A model generated the notes under the pieces. The model saw only the letters and a list, made by a program, of their open reading frames with translations. It ran no database searches and was not told where the DNA came from. Positions 25,255 to 33,659 of a stretch of 42,842 nt of DNA are shown one piece after another. The stretch is from an uncultured Propionivibrio sp. (GTDB lineage Bacteria; Pseudomonadota; Gammaproteobacteria; Burkholderiales; Rhodocyclaceae). The translations under genes were made by a program, and so were the position numbers. The stretch spans positions 1-42,842 of the forward strand of contig CALHZD010000024.1 of the NCBI GenBank assembly GCA_938040985.1, given 5' to 3'. Within the stretch, counting starts at the first letter, position 1; each line of letters starts with the position of its first letter.

Positions 25255-25321
25255 AGCCAGAATTCACGATAGAGAACAAGGATGCGAGAAGCTGCGTATT
25301 GTGTCACCGATCACTTGCAAA

Positions 25322-26722
25322 CTAGTACGTAGCGGCCGAAAAGTCATGCAGAGGCGCAGGCGATTCGGCATAAAGCGCGAGGAGTTCGTCAACATAAGAT
25401 TCGACGGATCTGGGCGGCTGGCAATTGGCGCTCAAGCGGGTCAGCAACGTCGTTTCATTGCGCAGACGTTTGAGGCACTGTGCCAGCGCATCCGCATCGC
25501 CCGGCGTGAAAGTCAGGCCATTGACGCCGTTTTCAACCACTTCGGACATGCCGGGGAAATCAGAGGCAATGACGGGACACTTAGCTGCCAGCGCGGAGTA
25601 TACGACCAGCGGCGTATTTTCATACCACAGCGAAGGCACAACCAGCGCGTCCGCCTCGCTCAGCACGCGGGCAATTTCCGCATTGGGGAAGGTGCCCATG
25701 AACTCGATGTCGCCACACCTCGCAGACATGCCTCGCAGCGTGCGCACATAGTCAGGGAAGTCGGACAAATTGCCGTAGATCTTTAACCTCATTGGGTTGA
25801 TTGATTCGATTTGTTCGGCATGCAAACGGCGGAAGGCGTCGATAAGCAGATGGCAGCCTTTGTGCCGCGCCAAGGTGCCGATATAGGCAATCATCAGCGA
25901 GCGCCGGCCGTCATACCTGCGTGGTGCGGCCGTAGCAAAACCGTTCATATCGATGCCATAGGCGGATTGGCGGATCAAGCTGGCATCCACACCATGCCGT
26001 ATCAATGTCCGGGTCATTAAACGGGTGGGCGAAACAATGGCGTTTAAGGCATTGATCCGTGCAATATTCAACGACTTACGCCGGCTCAACGCCGCAATTT
26101 CTTCCCGGAACGGCCAGCGCCCTGGTATCGGTGACCTGGCCAGATAAGCTACGCCATCAACAACAGGCGTCGGAATATATCTGATCAGGCCGGCGTGGTT
26201 TTTCAGGTGCGTCCGCGCGGCGACATGCTTGATGCAATTCCCCGCATAGCAGCTTGGCCCGGAGCATACGCGACCATCATCAAGCAGTAATTGGTAAGTC
26301 GGGCAAACAGCCCAGAAATCTGTCGGTGTGTAGTAGGCAGGAATCTGTTTGTGCCTTGCGACATCGATCAGTGCAGCGCTCAGGCGGCTGAAATGAAAGA
26401 AATGAACGACATCCGGGGCAATTTCATCAAGCAATTTCAAAAAATAACCCGCTGACAAGCGATTGTCGTATTCCATTTCGGATAATACGCGTTGCCCGCC
26501 CATCGGAACGAGGCCATGATGAAACCGGTAGACCCGCACGCCTTCGATTTCGTACGTATCAAAACGCGCGTCATCTGACAAAATTTCCTTGGCCGGATGG
26601 CCTGTATAAACGGATACTTCATGACCGCGTTGCAGAAGATTCCTGGCAACACTCAAGGATAGAACTTCGGTACCGGCATAATAGTCCGGAAAAAACTGAT
26701 GTACCGTAAGCAGTATCTTCAA
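25322..26722 (-). CDS. Glycosyltransferase family 4 protein with a four-cysteine insertion
   Basis: Predicted GT-B retaining glycosyltransferase acting on the surface polysaccharide, 466 residues. The start is TTG at 26722 (MKILLTVHQFFPDYYAGTE), with AAAGG and AGGG upstream; no ATG fits. The N-terminal donor/acceptor fold shows the GTE motif. After TPTDFWAVC (Cys140) a cluster of Cys153, Cys158, Cys163 and His166 forms a likely metal site, seen in many related enzymes. The C-terminal half has IAYIGTLARHKG and VVPSLWYENTPLV, the GT4 nucleotide-sugar site with its conserved Glu. It is clearly paralogous to the gene at 28532. The sugar is unknown. Confidence 0.9.
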   Translation of the reverse strand: MKILLTVHQFFPDYYAGTEVLSLSVARNLLQRGHEVSVYTGHPAKEILSDDARFDTYEIEGVRVYRFHHGLVPMGGQRVLSEMEYDNRLSAGYFLKLLDEIAPDVVHFFHFSRLSAALIDVARHKQIPAYYTPTDFWAVCPTYQLLLDDGRVCSGPSCYAGNCIKHVAARTHLKNHAGLIRYIPTPVVDGVAYLARSPIPGRWPFREEIAALSRRKSLNIARINALNAIVSPTRLMTRTLIRHGVDASLIRQSAYGIDMNGFATAAPRRYDGRRSLMIAYIGTLARHKGCHLLIDAFRRLHAEQIESINPMRLKIYGNLSDFPDYVRTLRGMSARCGDIEFMGTFPNAEIARVLSEADALVVPSLWYENTPLVVYSALAAKCPVIASDFPGMSEVVENGVNGLTFTPGDADALAQCLKRLRNETTLLTRLSANCQPPRSVESYVDELLALYAESPAPLHDFSAATY

Positions 26723-27004
26723 AGCCCTATACCTTTATTATGAAACACTTGCCTGATTCAAAGCTTATACAGCGCCCAGAAATCAAGGCGCCTGCATCTC
26801 GGGGCTTATTGTAATCCTTGGAAATATCAGGGATATGCACGCCTTACAGTTTTTTAACTACTATCTCACCTCGCACAAACATTTTCCGTACAAGCATTTA
26901 TAAAAGACATCCATTCGTCGGTTATCAATAAATAACTTTATACCAAGCCAAATAGCGTGTATATAGTTCTTAAAATACTCTTTAGAACATTACATCACAG
27001 AATC

Positions 27005-27907
27005 TTAAAAATCCCCTGATTTCCTGGGCGAAGCAACCACAAGTACATGGTCAGACGGAATAATGCCTTCATCAATCAGTTTTCTTTCAACCTCACAAAT
27101 ATTCTGCAATATTCCCATCCCTTCTGCAGACTCAAATAATTTAGCAGAAATACATCCTGCCCCAAATATCGGTGCCAGTAACGTACCCCCACGTTTTTTC
27201 AGAACCTTAACATCAAAATGAGCATGCACATGATCCAGTATATGATCGGAACGCACCGCTTCCGACGGATCAAGCTCTTTAAGCGCCTTCGGATCACAAC
27301 GAACAACTTCATCATTACGCAGATATTGGCGAGGAATCATTTTGAAGACTTCTCTAGCCAGACGAAGCTGCGCATCAGTCCATTGAAACCGCCGCGGGCC
27401 AACATAGTCATTGAGATACAAGTAACCCGTTGGTTTAAGGGCTCTCCGTATCTGACCTAAACAATGATCCAGTTTGGCAATATGGTGCGTGGCACCATGC
27501 GCAAAAACAACATCCAGATAATCCTTATCCCACTCCGCCGTATTTACGTCCCTAACTTCATAAGATATATTATTCAGTCCTTTTGCATTATCATTGGCAA
27601 TTTTTACCGAATTAGGCGATATATCATAGCCTGTAATATGCCCATCTTTAGGCAAATAATTCTCTGCAACAAACTTTTCTAATAGTCCAGTGCCGCTACC
27701 AATACTTGCCATAAATTTAAAAGGTCCATAATTATCAAAAAACCATGAAACCGGATTTACGTGGCTGTCTCCTGTAAGATATTTCCACTGAAATTGCTGG
27801 ACTACCTGATTGCTTTCCCAATGATCCAAACTATTTAAATGAGAGCCAACATATTTATCCCAATAATCCGCAACTTTTTTTGCCGAACTATCCAATGATT
27901 TATTCAT
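27005..27907 (-). CDS. SAM-dependent class I methyltransferase (AT-rich gene)
   Basis: 300 residues from ATG 27907, preceded by GAGGATT; an ATG at 27919 is an alternative. FKFMASIGSGTGLLEKFV (64-81) is motif I of a class I SAM methyltransferase, GYDISPNSV motif II, and VVFAHGATHHI motif IV/post region. A further LNDYVGPRRFQWTD segment resembles sugar methyltransferases. The codon use and base composition are far more AT-rich than in neighbours. It probably O-methylates a sugar of the polysaccharide; the acceptor is not determinable. Flanking gaps (26723-27004 and 27908-27967) are AT-rich and hold no gene. Confidence 0.85.
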   Translation of the reverse strand: MNKSLDSSAKKVADYWDKYVGSHLNSLDHWESNQVVQQFQWKYLTGDSHVNPVSWFFDNYGPFKFMASIGSGTGLLEKFVAENYLPKDGHITGYDISPNSVKIANDNAKGLNNISYEVRDVNTAEWDKDYLDVVFAHGATHHIAKLDHCLGQIRRALKPTGYLYLNDYVGPRRFQWTDAQLRLAREVFKMIPRQYLRNDEVVRCDPKALKELDPSEAVRSDHILDHVHAHFDVKVLKKRGGTLLAPIFGAGCISAKLFESAEGMGILQNICEVERKLIDEGIIPSDHVLVVASPRKSGDF

Positions 27908-27967
27908 AATAATCCTCATAAACTATTTAATAAAACACAAACACACAATATTAATATAAACAACTTA

Positions 27968-28342
27968 TTAATACTCGATTGCATAATATTCAACACCATT
28001 AAGAATACTCTGATTATCTTCTAAATCGCCATACCAAAAATTTACCATACCAACACCCCTCTGAAAAACATAATTATATACTCGATCTTTATGTTTTACA
28101 TTGTTACTGTTAAACTCCGAATTAAATTCACGTAAACCAGTTCTCCATGTGTCTGTATATCGCCCCCATACCTTATTATACTCAATAGTTCTATAAACCC
28201 AATTAAATGGTTTATTTAAATATAGCTGCTGCGAATTACAATTTAAGTTTGTAACAGAGCTCCCCCGTATTTCCTGGCCTTGTGATGGATTGAATGCTAA
28301 CTTAGCTATAAATGGCCGCGCAACTACGCCTTTTTCACTCAC
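27968..28342 (-). CDS. Unrecognised 124-residue protein, AT-rich
   Basis: I do not recognise this protein. It would start at GTG 28342 (MSEKGVVARPFIAKL). The same frame stays open upstream to a TAA at 28379 and reads NRNFLYWEAV without an ATG, so it may be the 3' remnant of a longer gene. The C-terminal half is rich in Tyr, Trp and Asn (WVYRTIEYNKVWGRYTDTWR, VNFWYGDLEDNQ), suggesting a beta-rich, possibly carbohydrate-binding fold; this is a guess from composition. There is no signal peptide or transmembrane helix. It lies 60 bases before the methyltransferase gene on the same strand. The low GC content matches that neighbour. Confidence 0.5.
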   Translation of the reverse strand: MSEKGVVARPFIAKLAFNPSQGQEIRGSSVTNLNCNSQQLYLNKPFNWVYRTIEYNKVWGRYTDTWRTGLREFNSEFNSNNVKHKDRVYNYVFQRGVGMVNFWYGDLEDNQSILNGVEYYAIEY

Positions 28343-28531
28343 AGCTTCCCAATATAAGAAATTCCTATTAGTAAAAATTTAATCTTGAATTTTGGACATA
28401 GCTTACCCCTAAAAATACCAGGTCATCTAAAATACCATCACTGAAACAATATAAGCATATCAAGACAAACAAAAATATTATCCTGATCAATCATCAAATA
28501 TTTAAAATACAATAACACACAAGCTCAGCCA

Positions 28532-29866
28532 TTAAACTGAATAAAGGGCTATCGTTTCTTGTGCTACAGTCTCTGTCGTTCGCTCATAATTTGTCGTTTT
28601 CGTCAATGCATATAGATCATCTGGCTGTAAAACCAGTTTGTGCAAATACTGATATAGACTATCGACATTCCCACGTTCAAATGCATAGCCATTGATGCCC
28701 GGATTGAGAAATTCCGTCATACCCGCAACATCGGAAACCAGTATGGGGGTATGGGTGGCAAGCGCATTGAGCAGTACGAGCGGGCTGTTTTCGTACCATC
28801 GTGACGGAATCACCAATAAATCGAGCTCTGCCATCACCGCCAGCATGCTTTCTTTTTTAAAAGTTCCCCGAAATTCAATCAGCGGTGAGTTTGCCAGGCT
28901 CTTAAGAGACTCCATATACTGGAGGTCTTGGTCGGCGGGCCCGTAGATCAACAGACGCGCTACGCCTTTGGGCAATCTATTGAAAGCGGAGAGCAACAGA
29001 TCCGTCCCTTTATGTGGCGCGATCTGGCCGACAAAGCCAATTGTGGGAATATGCTCCCTCAGGCGTGCCGGCTTATCAACACGATCAATATCGACGCCGA
29101 AGTGAATGTAATGCAACGGCGTGCTAATTCCATTTTTCTGGTACGCATTCCCTAAAAAACGGGTCGGCGCCACAGCAGCGCGATATGCATTGTTATAAAG
29201 CGTTGATAAGATATCAGGTCGATGCACGATATCCTCCACCGCCCCATCAATAGGGCTATTGCGAATCCCCGGAAGACAGCGTATCCCCCCCAGGCTATAA
29301 GCAGCTAGCGAAGCCATTTCAGGGTATTTTGCATAACGTAATACACCACTCATCCCGCCTGCTTCTGCCGCGGCTTTCAGATGACATGCCACACAATTAA
29401 GACGAGATGTTGAAGGGCCGGCACACAGCCCGCCACGGGCATTTTCCAATTTATTATTCAGGCAAAAACCAAAGAAATCTGTAAATGTCGCATAAGTCGG
29501 GATACCCTTCCCGTGCGTCACCTCTAAAAGCGCAGCTGTATGGTTGATCAAGTGCGTTACATGCACGACATCAGGCGCTAATTCATCCAGGAGTTCATGA
29601 AGAACTGCCCGCATATTCGGCTGATAATACGTTTCTTTAATCCGCGAATGAGGAATGCGGTTTTTATCGATTGATATGACAGGAATGCCCTGGAAACAGT
29701 AGCGATCCAGCAAGACATTCTGCTGAGGCTCACCTTGAAAGGTTGCAGAAACCACCGTTACTTCATGGCCGAAATCCTGATAATGTTTGGCTAATTCAAG
29801 CGTATAGGTTTCCGTTCCATAAAAATGCCCCGGAAAAAAACAATGGACAAAGAATACAATTTTCAT
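28532..29866 (-). CDS. Glycosyltransferase family 4 protein, paralogue of 25322-26722
   Basis: 444-residue GT-B retaining glycosyltransferase. ATG 29866 overlaps the upstream gene's TGA as ATGA. N-terminus MKIVFFVHCFFPGHFYGTET parallels the other GT4 protein. The cysteine insertion is conserved: Cys135 (TDFFGFC), Cys148 (LCAGPS), Cys158 and Cys161-His162. The donor domain shows IGFVGQIAPHKGTDL and VIPSRWYENSPLVLLNAL. Tight coupling to the large methyltransferase/glycosyltransferase fusion suggests both act on the same glycan. The gap 28343-28531 after it is AT-rich and empty. Confidence 0.9.
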   Translation of the reverse strand: MKIVFFVHCFFPGHFYGTETYTLELAKHYQDFGHEVTVVSATFQGEPQQNVLLDRYCFQGIPVISIDKNRIPHSRIKETYYQPNMRAVLHELLDELAPDVVHVTHLINHTAALLEVTHGKGIPTYATFTDFFGFCLNNKLENARGGLCAGPSTSRLNCVACHLKAAAEAGGMSGVLRYAKYPEMASLAAYSLGGIRCLPGIRNSPIDGAVEDIVHRPDILSTLYNNAYRAAVAPTRFLGNAYQKNGISTPLHYIHFGVDIDRVDKPARLREHIPTIGFVGQIAPHKGTDLLLSAFNRLPKGVARLLIYGPADQDLQYMESLKSLANSPLIEFRGTFKKESMLAVMAELDLLVIPSRWYENSPLVLLNALATHTPILVSDVAGMTEFLNPGINGYAFERGNVDSLYQYLHKLVLQPDDLYALTKTTNYERTTETVAQETIALYSV

Positions 29867-32800
29867 TCCATTTGTTCCGGCACGCCTGTCAATTCACGGT
29901 ACAAAGCCGCATAAGCATTCACCATTGCCTGCACCGAGAAATTTGACTGCGCGCGCTGATATTGAAATTCGCCAATTTTCTGCCTTTCCGCTGGGTCATC
30001 AAGGAGACGCACCATAATATCCGCCAACCTGTCTGCATCTCCGGCCGGTGCCAATACATCGCTATCGGCTGTAATTTCTCCTATCGCGCCCACATCATAG
30101 CCACAAACCGGTATCCGCATGTTCATGGCAAACGGGCTGACCTGCCCAAAACTTTCTTTCCAGACAGGCGCAACAAAAACAGTCATTTTCCGATAATAGT
30201 CAGGCAGACTGTCATAACTCACATAACCCGTGAACTCAAATTTATCGCCCAGGCCGGCATCCTGCACCGCTTTCTGGAAGACCTCCAATAAACTACCACC
30301 GCCGACAATTAATGCCCAGGTATTAGGCCGTTTTTGTACAGCCTTGATCAAAGGAATAATTGAAGATTCATTCAATTTGTCCGCTTCAAGCCGATACACC
30401 ATACCAATACAATTTTCCGGCAAGACATCATCAGATTCACGGGTAAATAGCGAGAAATTAGATCCGGGGTAAATTGTAATATGCTCAGGTCTGTCTTGGC
30501 CAAACTCGTGGCGCACATAGTCACTTACATATACATAACGGTATACTGAAGATGAAATACAAGGCGCTGTTGGTGTATTGATATTTTCTATTACTCTGAG
30601 CCCCAGTTGCTCTGCCGATTTAATTGCCAGCATATACCACGATTCATCACAATCACCCCAATAATGGAGGTGAATAAAATCTGGTTTTTTTGATTTAAAA
30701 TAGGCGATGAAATCCCATTCATTTTTGACATAAGATAATTCATCAATTTCCACCCCCTGATAATCAGGCGGATTGGGCGCATAGCTCGTCAATATTTTAT
30801 GTTCATAAAATTGACCTAGGTTCTCAATTAGATCAATTACCAGACGGGAAGAGCCACCTAAACAGAAATTTGCAATAATATGTACGACACACGGGCGCTG
30901 ATCCAGCGCCGGTTCAGGCTGTTTAATACAATAAGCCTGATGTTGGCTGTATGCACCCGTCTTGGTAATCGTGCTTGTACGATTCTGATTTCTGGTCATA
31001 TTGCGCAACGCGCGTTTTATCGGCCTCGGCAATACTATTTTGGCAATCAACGTAGTTGCGGTGCGGATACCTCGCCAGGAAAATCCTTCTGTCCGAAGCG
31101 TCGTACCCAGTCGATGCCAATTAGACGATTGAATTTCCGTAATGGTATTTTGTAAGGATGCAATAGTATTTTGTAAAAATGCGTTAGCAGTTTTCAACTC
31201 CCAAACTTCATTCGTCAGCGTCTTGATTTGTTCCTGACGTTCCGCCAGTGTTGCATTCAGTGTCTGGATCGCATCTGACTGGCTACCAAGTTGCTCATTC
31301 TGGCTGTAGCATGCCAGACGTAGCAGGTTTGTCTTTTTTTCTTGATTTAGGAAATCACGAATGACATCACGGGAATTATTGAAAATAACAGCCGACGCAA
31401 TATCCTGTAGCGCTACTTTAGAACAGAAAGCAATATAGGCCAATGGCGGCTTTTTATCTTCATGCTGGCCGAGGACTTCCGGCTTTTGCCAGGGTAATGC
31501 CATATCATCAAAAGCCACGCTTTCTCGAACTCTTTGGTCAAGCATATGGATATGCACAAAGTTTTCTGACAACAATTCCAGAAACTCTTCGCGCGACATT
31601 TCGCGCAGATGATACGGGTTTTCTCCATACAAGCTCGTTACTTCTGGGTTAGGCGTTGAAATAATCAGGATGCCATCCTCCCGCAATAAACGGGCAATCG
31701 AGATTAATGTGGCGCATTGTGTTTCGAAATTTACATGCTCGATCATTTCAAAACATGTCACCACATCAAATGAGGCATCGGGTAAAGCGCCTCCCAGATC
31801 ATCACAACAATAAAATTCCAGATTTAAACCAGAGCGACAATGCGTGTTTTTAGCCCAGTCAAGCGCAGACGCATCAATATCCAGGCCAACAACCTCGGCG
31901 GCATCCTTAGCAAGCATGGCTGAGCCATAACCGGAGCCACAACCAAAATCGAGCACCCTTTTGCCCCGGACAAAACGCCGGGCCAATTCATAACGCGGGA
32001 AATGCTCATATTCGGCAATTTTCGACCAAGTGCCGGGCACATAGCGTTCATGCATAAACTCGGTAAAATCGCTTCCTTCCGCTATGGCCATCAAGCCACC
32101 ATAATCGGCCAATGCAAGCTCTTTTTTCTCCCCTGCAATTAACGGATAGATACCGTGTACATCGACGTTCGTAAAACGCAGTTTTTCCAGGAAAAAGCGC
32201 AAAGTTTCTGCACGGTAATAGACAAGATGTGACGGGGGATGGCGGTATACCCAAGTCTTCGGGTCTTTTTCCGCCTCACTTGATCCGGCGTTGGGCGTAC
32301 TGATGATCACCCGTGTCTTTGGGGTAATTGCACCAATAGAGAAAAGACTGAAAAATAGAGGATAGGGATCGGGAAAGTGCTCGATAACATCAAGCATCAG
32401 CACTACATCAAATTCATGCGGAATGAGGTCTGCCAGGCTTTCGACAATATAGGCGCGGCCCTCAAGTCGACTTTGTGCAACCCCGCGCGCGTGATCGGAT
32501 AACTCGACGCCGAAACATTTCCAGCCAAGCTCTGCAGCCACGCTCAAATGTGAACCGTAACCACAACCGACGTCCAGAATGGATAACCCTTGTTTCGTCC
32601 CGTACGCCTCAAGCAAAGGCCTGACCGTCGCCACAGAAGTAGAAGTTTGCCGGTCGTAATCCTCGTAGCCACCGCGCTCGCCACCTTCGAACCACTGTTT
32701 ACGATCATAATAAGCTTTCAGCATCTCAGCATCCGGCATCGGCGATACAAACTCCGCACCGCAGCGCCTACACCCTCGAATGGTATAACCATCAACTTCA

Positions 32801-32895
32801 CACAGATGGGAGTTACTTTCGCTGCTCTGACATACCGGACACGGAAAAAGTTTTTGTGTATTCATTTCCGATTTCTCTTTAAGTTTCGCAAACAT
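29863..32895 (-). CDS. Multidomain zinc-ribbon / double methyltransferase / coiled coil / glycosyltransferase fusion
   Basis: 1010 residues from ATG 32895 (GGA 6 bases upstream); ATG 32865 would remove ten residues. Domain order, with visible signatures: zinc ribbon with CPVC (19-22) and CRRCG (42-46); first class I methyltransferase with SILDVGCGYG (105-114) and LDVIEHF; second methyltransferase with RVLDFGCGSGYG (313-324), LDID and EMIEHV; a heptad-like coiled coil (about 530-592); a basic segment; then a GT-B domain (about 669-1000). The GT4 features are CLGGSSRLV, MVYRLEADK (Arg835, Lys840), VGGGSLLEVF and KESFGQVSPFAM (Glu914). It probably methylates and extends, or caps, the polysaccharide. 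A ruler role for the coiled coil is a hypothesis. The combination is unusual. Confidence 0.9.
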   Translation of the reverse strand: MFAKLKEKSEMNTQKLFPCPVCQSSESNSHLCEVDGYTIRGCRRCGAEFVSPMPDAEMLKAYYDRKQWFEGGERGGYEDYDRQTSTSVATVRPLLEAYGTKQGLSILDVGCGYGSHLSVAAELGWKCFGVELSDHARGVAQSRLEGRAYIVESLADLIPHEFDVVLMLDVIEHFPDPYPLFFSLFSIGAITPKTRVIISTPNAGSSEAEKDPKTWVYRHPPSHLVYYRAETLRFFLEKLRFTNVDVHGIYPLIAGEKKELALADYGGLMAIAEGSDFTEFMHERYVPGTWSKIAEYEHFPRYELARRFVRGKRVLDFGCGSGYGSAMLAKDAAEVVGLDIDASALDWAKNTHCRSGLNLEFYCCDDLGGALPDASFDVVTCFEMIEHVNFETQCATLISIARLLREDGILIISTPNPEVTSLYGENPYHLREMSREEFLELLSENFVHIHMLDQRVRESVAFDDMALPWQKPEVLGQHEDKKPPLAYIAFCSKVALQDIASAVIFNNSRDVIRDFLNQEKKTNLLRLACYSQNEQLGSQSDAIQTLNATLAERQEQIKTLTNEVWELKTANAFLQNTIASLQNTITEIQSSNWHRLGTTLRTEGFSWRGIRTATTLIAKIVLPRPIKRALRNMTRNQNRTSTITKTGAYSQHQAYCIKQPEPALDQRPCVVHIIANFCLGGSSRLVIDLIENLGQFYEHKILTSYAPNPPDYQGVEIDELSYVKNEWDFIAYFKSKKPDFIHLHYWGDCDESWYMLAIKSAEQLGLRVIENINTPTAPCISSSVYRYVYVSDYVRHEFGQDRPEHITIYPGSNFSLFTRESDDVLPENCIGMVYRLEADKLNESSIIPLIKAVQKRPNTWALIVGGGSLLEVFQKAVQDAGLGDKFEFTGYVSYDSLPDYYRKMTVFVAPVWKESFGQVSPFAMNMRIPVCGYDVGAIGEITADSDVLAPAGDADRLADIMVRLLDDPAERQKIGEFQYQRAQSNFSVQAMVNAYAALYRELTGVPEQME

Positions 32896-32963
32896 TCTTT
32901 TTCCAATTCCCCAATTTCAGTGCTTTTACTTTATTTCCCTAAATTTTGCAGGCAAGCGTCAGC

Positions 32964-33659
32964 CTATAGTTTTTCTACGATACACATCCATCCCAACGTA
33001 TCGTCCGTATCGGCTAGCCGGCCATCCAGCCGCAAGGAAAGTCGATTGATGATGCTGGCTGTAAATTTGCCACGCTTCCCTTTCTCATTTCTATAATCCA
33101 TGAAAGCTTGACCCAACATGGCAAAAAATCCACCACAAGGACGAAAATCGAGAATACCGAAACCGGAATCCTCCATACTTTTCCAAAGACCGAAACGGGT
33201 AAAGCGCCAGTAATCGTAAGGGGTTTCATGGTGGCGCCAATGCATGGGCGCGCTTAGAATCATCCTGCCGCCTGGTCGCAAAAGACGGCTGCAATCTTCC
33301 AGATATGACTTGAAATCATAAACGTGTTCCAGCACCTGCGTGGAGAGGATGGTATCTACAGAGGCATCTGGCAAAGGAGCCGGTTTGCCTGGCGTCAAGA
33401 CGATATCTGGTTTGATACCGGCAGCCGCCGCGACATCTGCACCAATATAACGTGTGGCGTAACGCTCCAATAAACGCCGGTAAGGTTGGCCACCGCAACC
33501 ATAATCCAGTACCACACCACTTGCCATAGGAGCAGCAACCGTTTCCATCCACGCGTTCAGCAAACTCAGCACGATATAATGATGATGCTCTATGGGAACC
33601 TCAGCTACACGAATCCGTTCCAGTCCCGTTTGAACATCGCTTTGCTCGCTCTGACTCAC
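32964..33659 (-). CDS. SAM-dependent methyltransferase following wzt
   Basis: 231-residue class I methyltransferase. The start is GTG 33659, which overlaps the wzt stop as GTGA; that overlap decides the start. Motif I is VVLDYGCGG (49-57), motif II IGADV, and TILSTQVLEHV and LLRPGGRMILSAP give the post-motif region of the Methyltransf_11 family. HHETPYDYWRFTRFGL is shared by a group of methyltransferases found in polysaccharide loci. Direct coupling to the transporter ATPase suggests the enzyme modifies the glycan that Wzt recognises, for example a non-reducing terminal residue. That role is an inference. Confidence 0.88.
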   Translation of the reverse strand: MSQSEQSDVQTGLERIRVAEVPIEHHHYIVLSLLNAWMETVAAPMASGVVLDYGCGGQPYRRLLERYATRYIGADVAAAAGIKPDIVLTPGKPAPLPDASVDTILSTQVLEHVYDFKSYLEDCSRLLRPGGRMILSAPMHWRHHETPYDYWRFTRFGLWKSMEDSGFGILDFRPCGGFFAMLGQAFMDYRNEKGKRGKFTASIINRLSLRLDGRLADTDDTLGWMCIVEKL

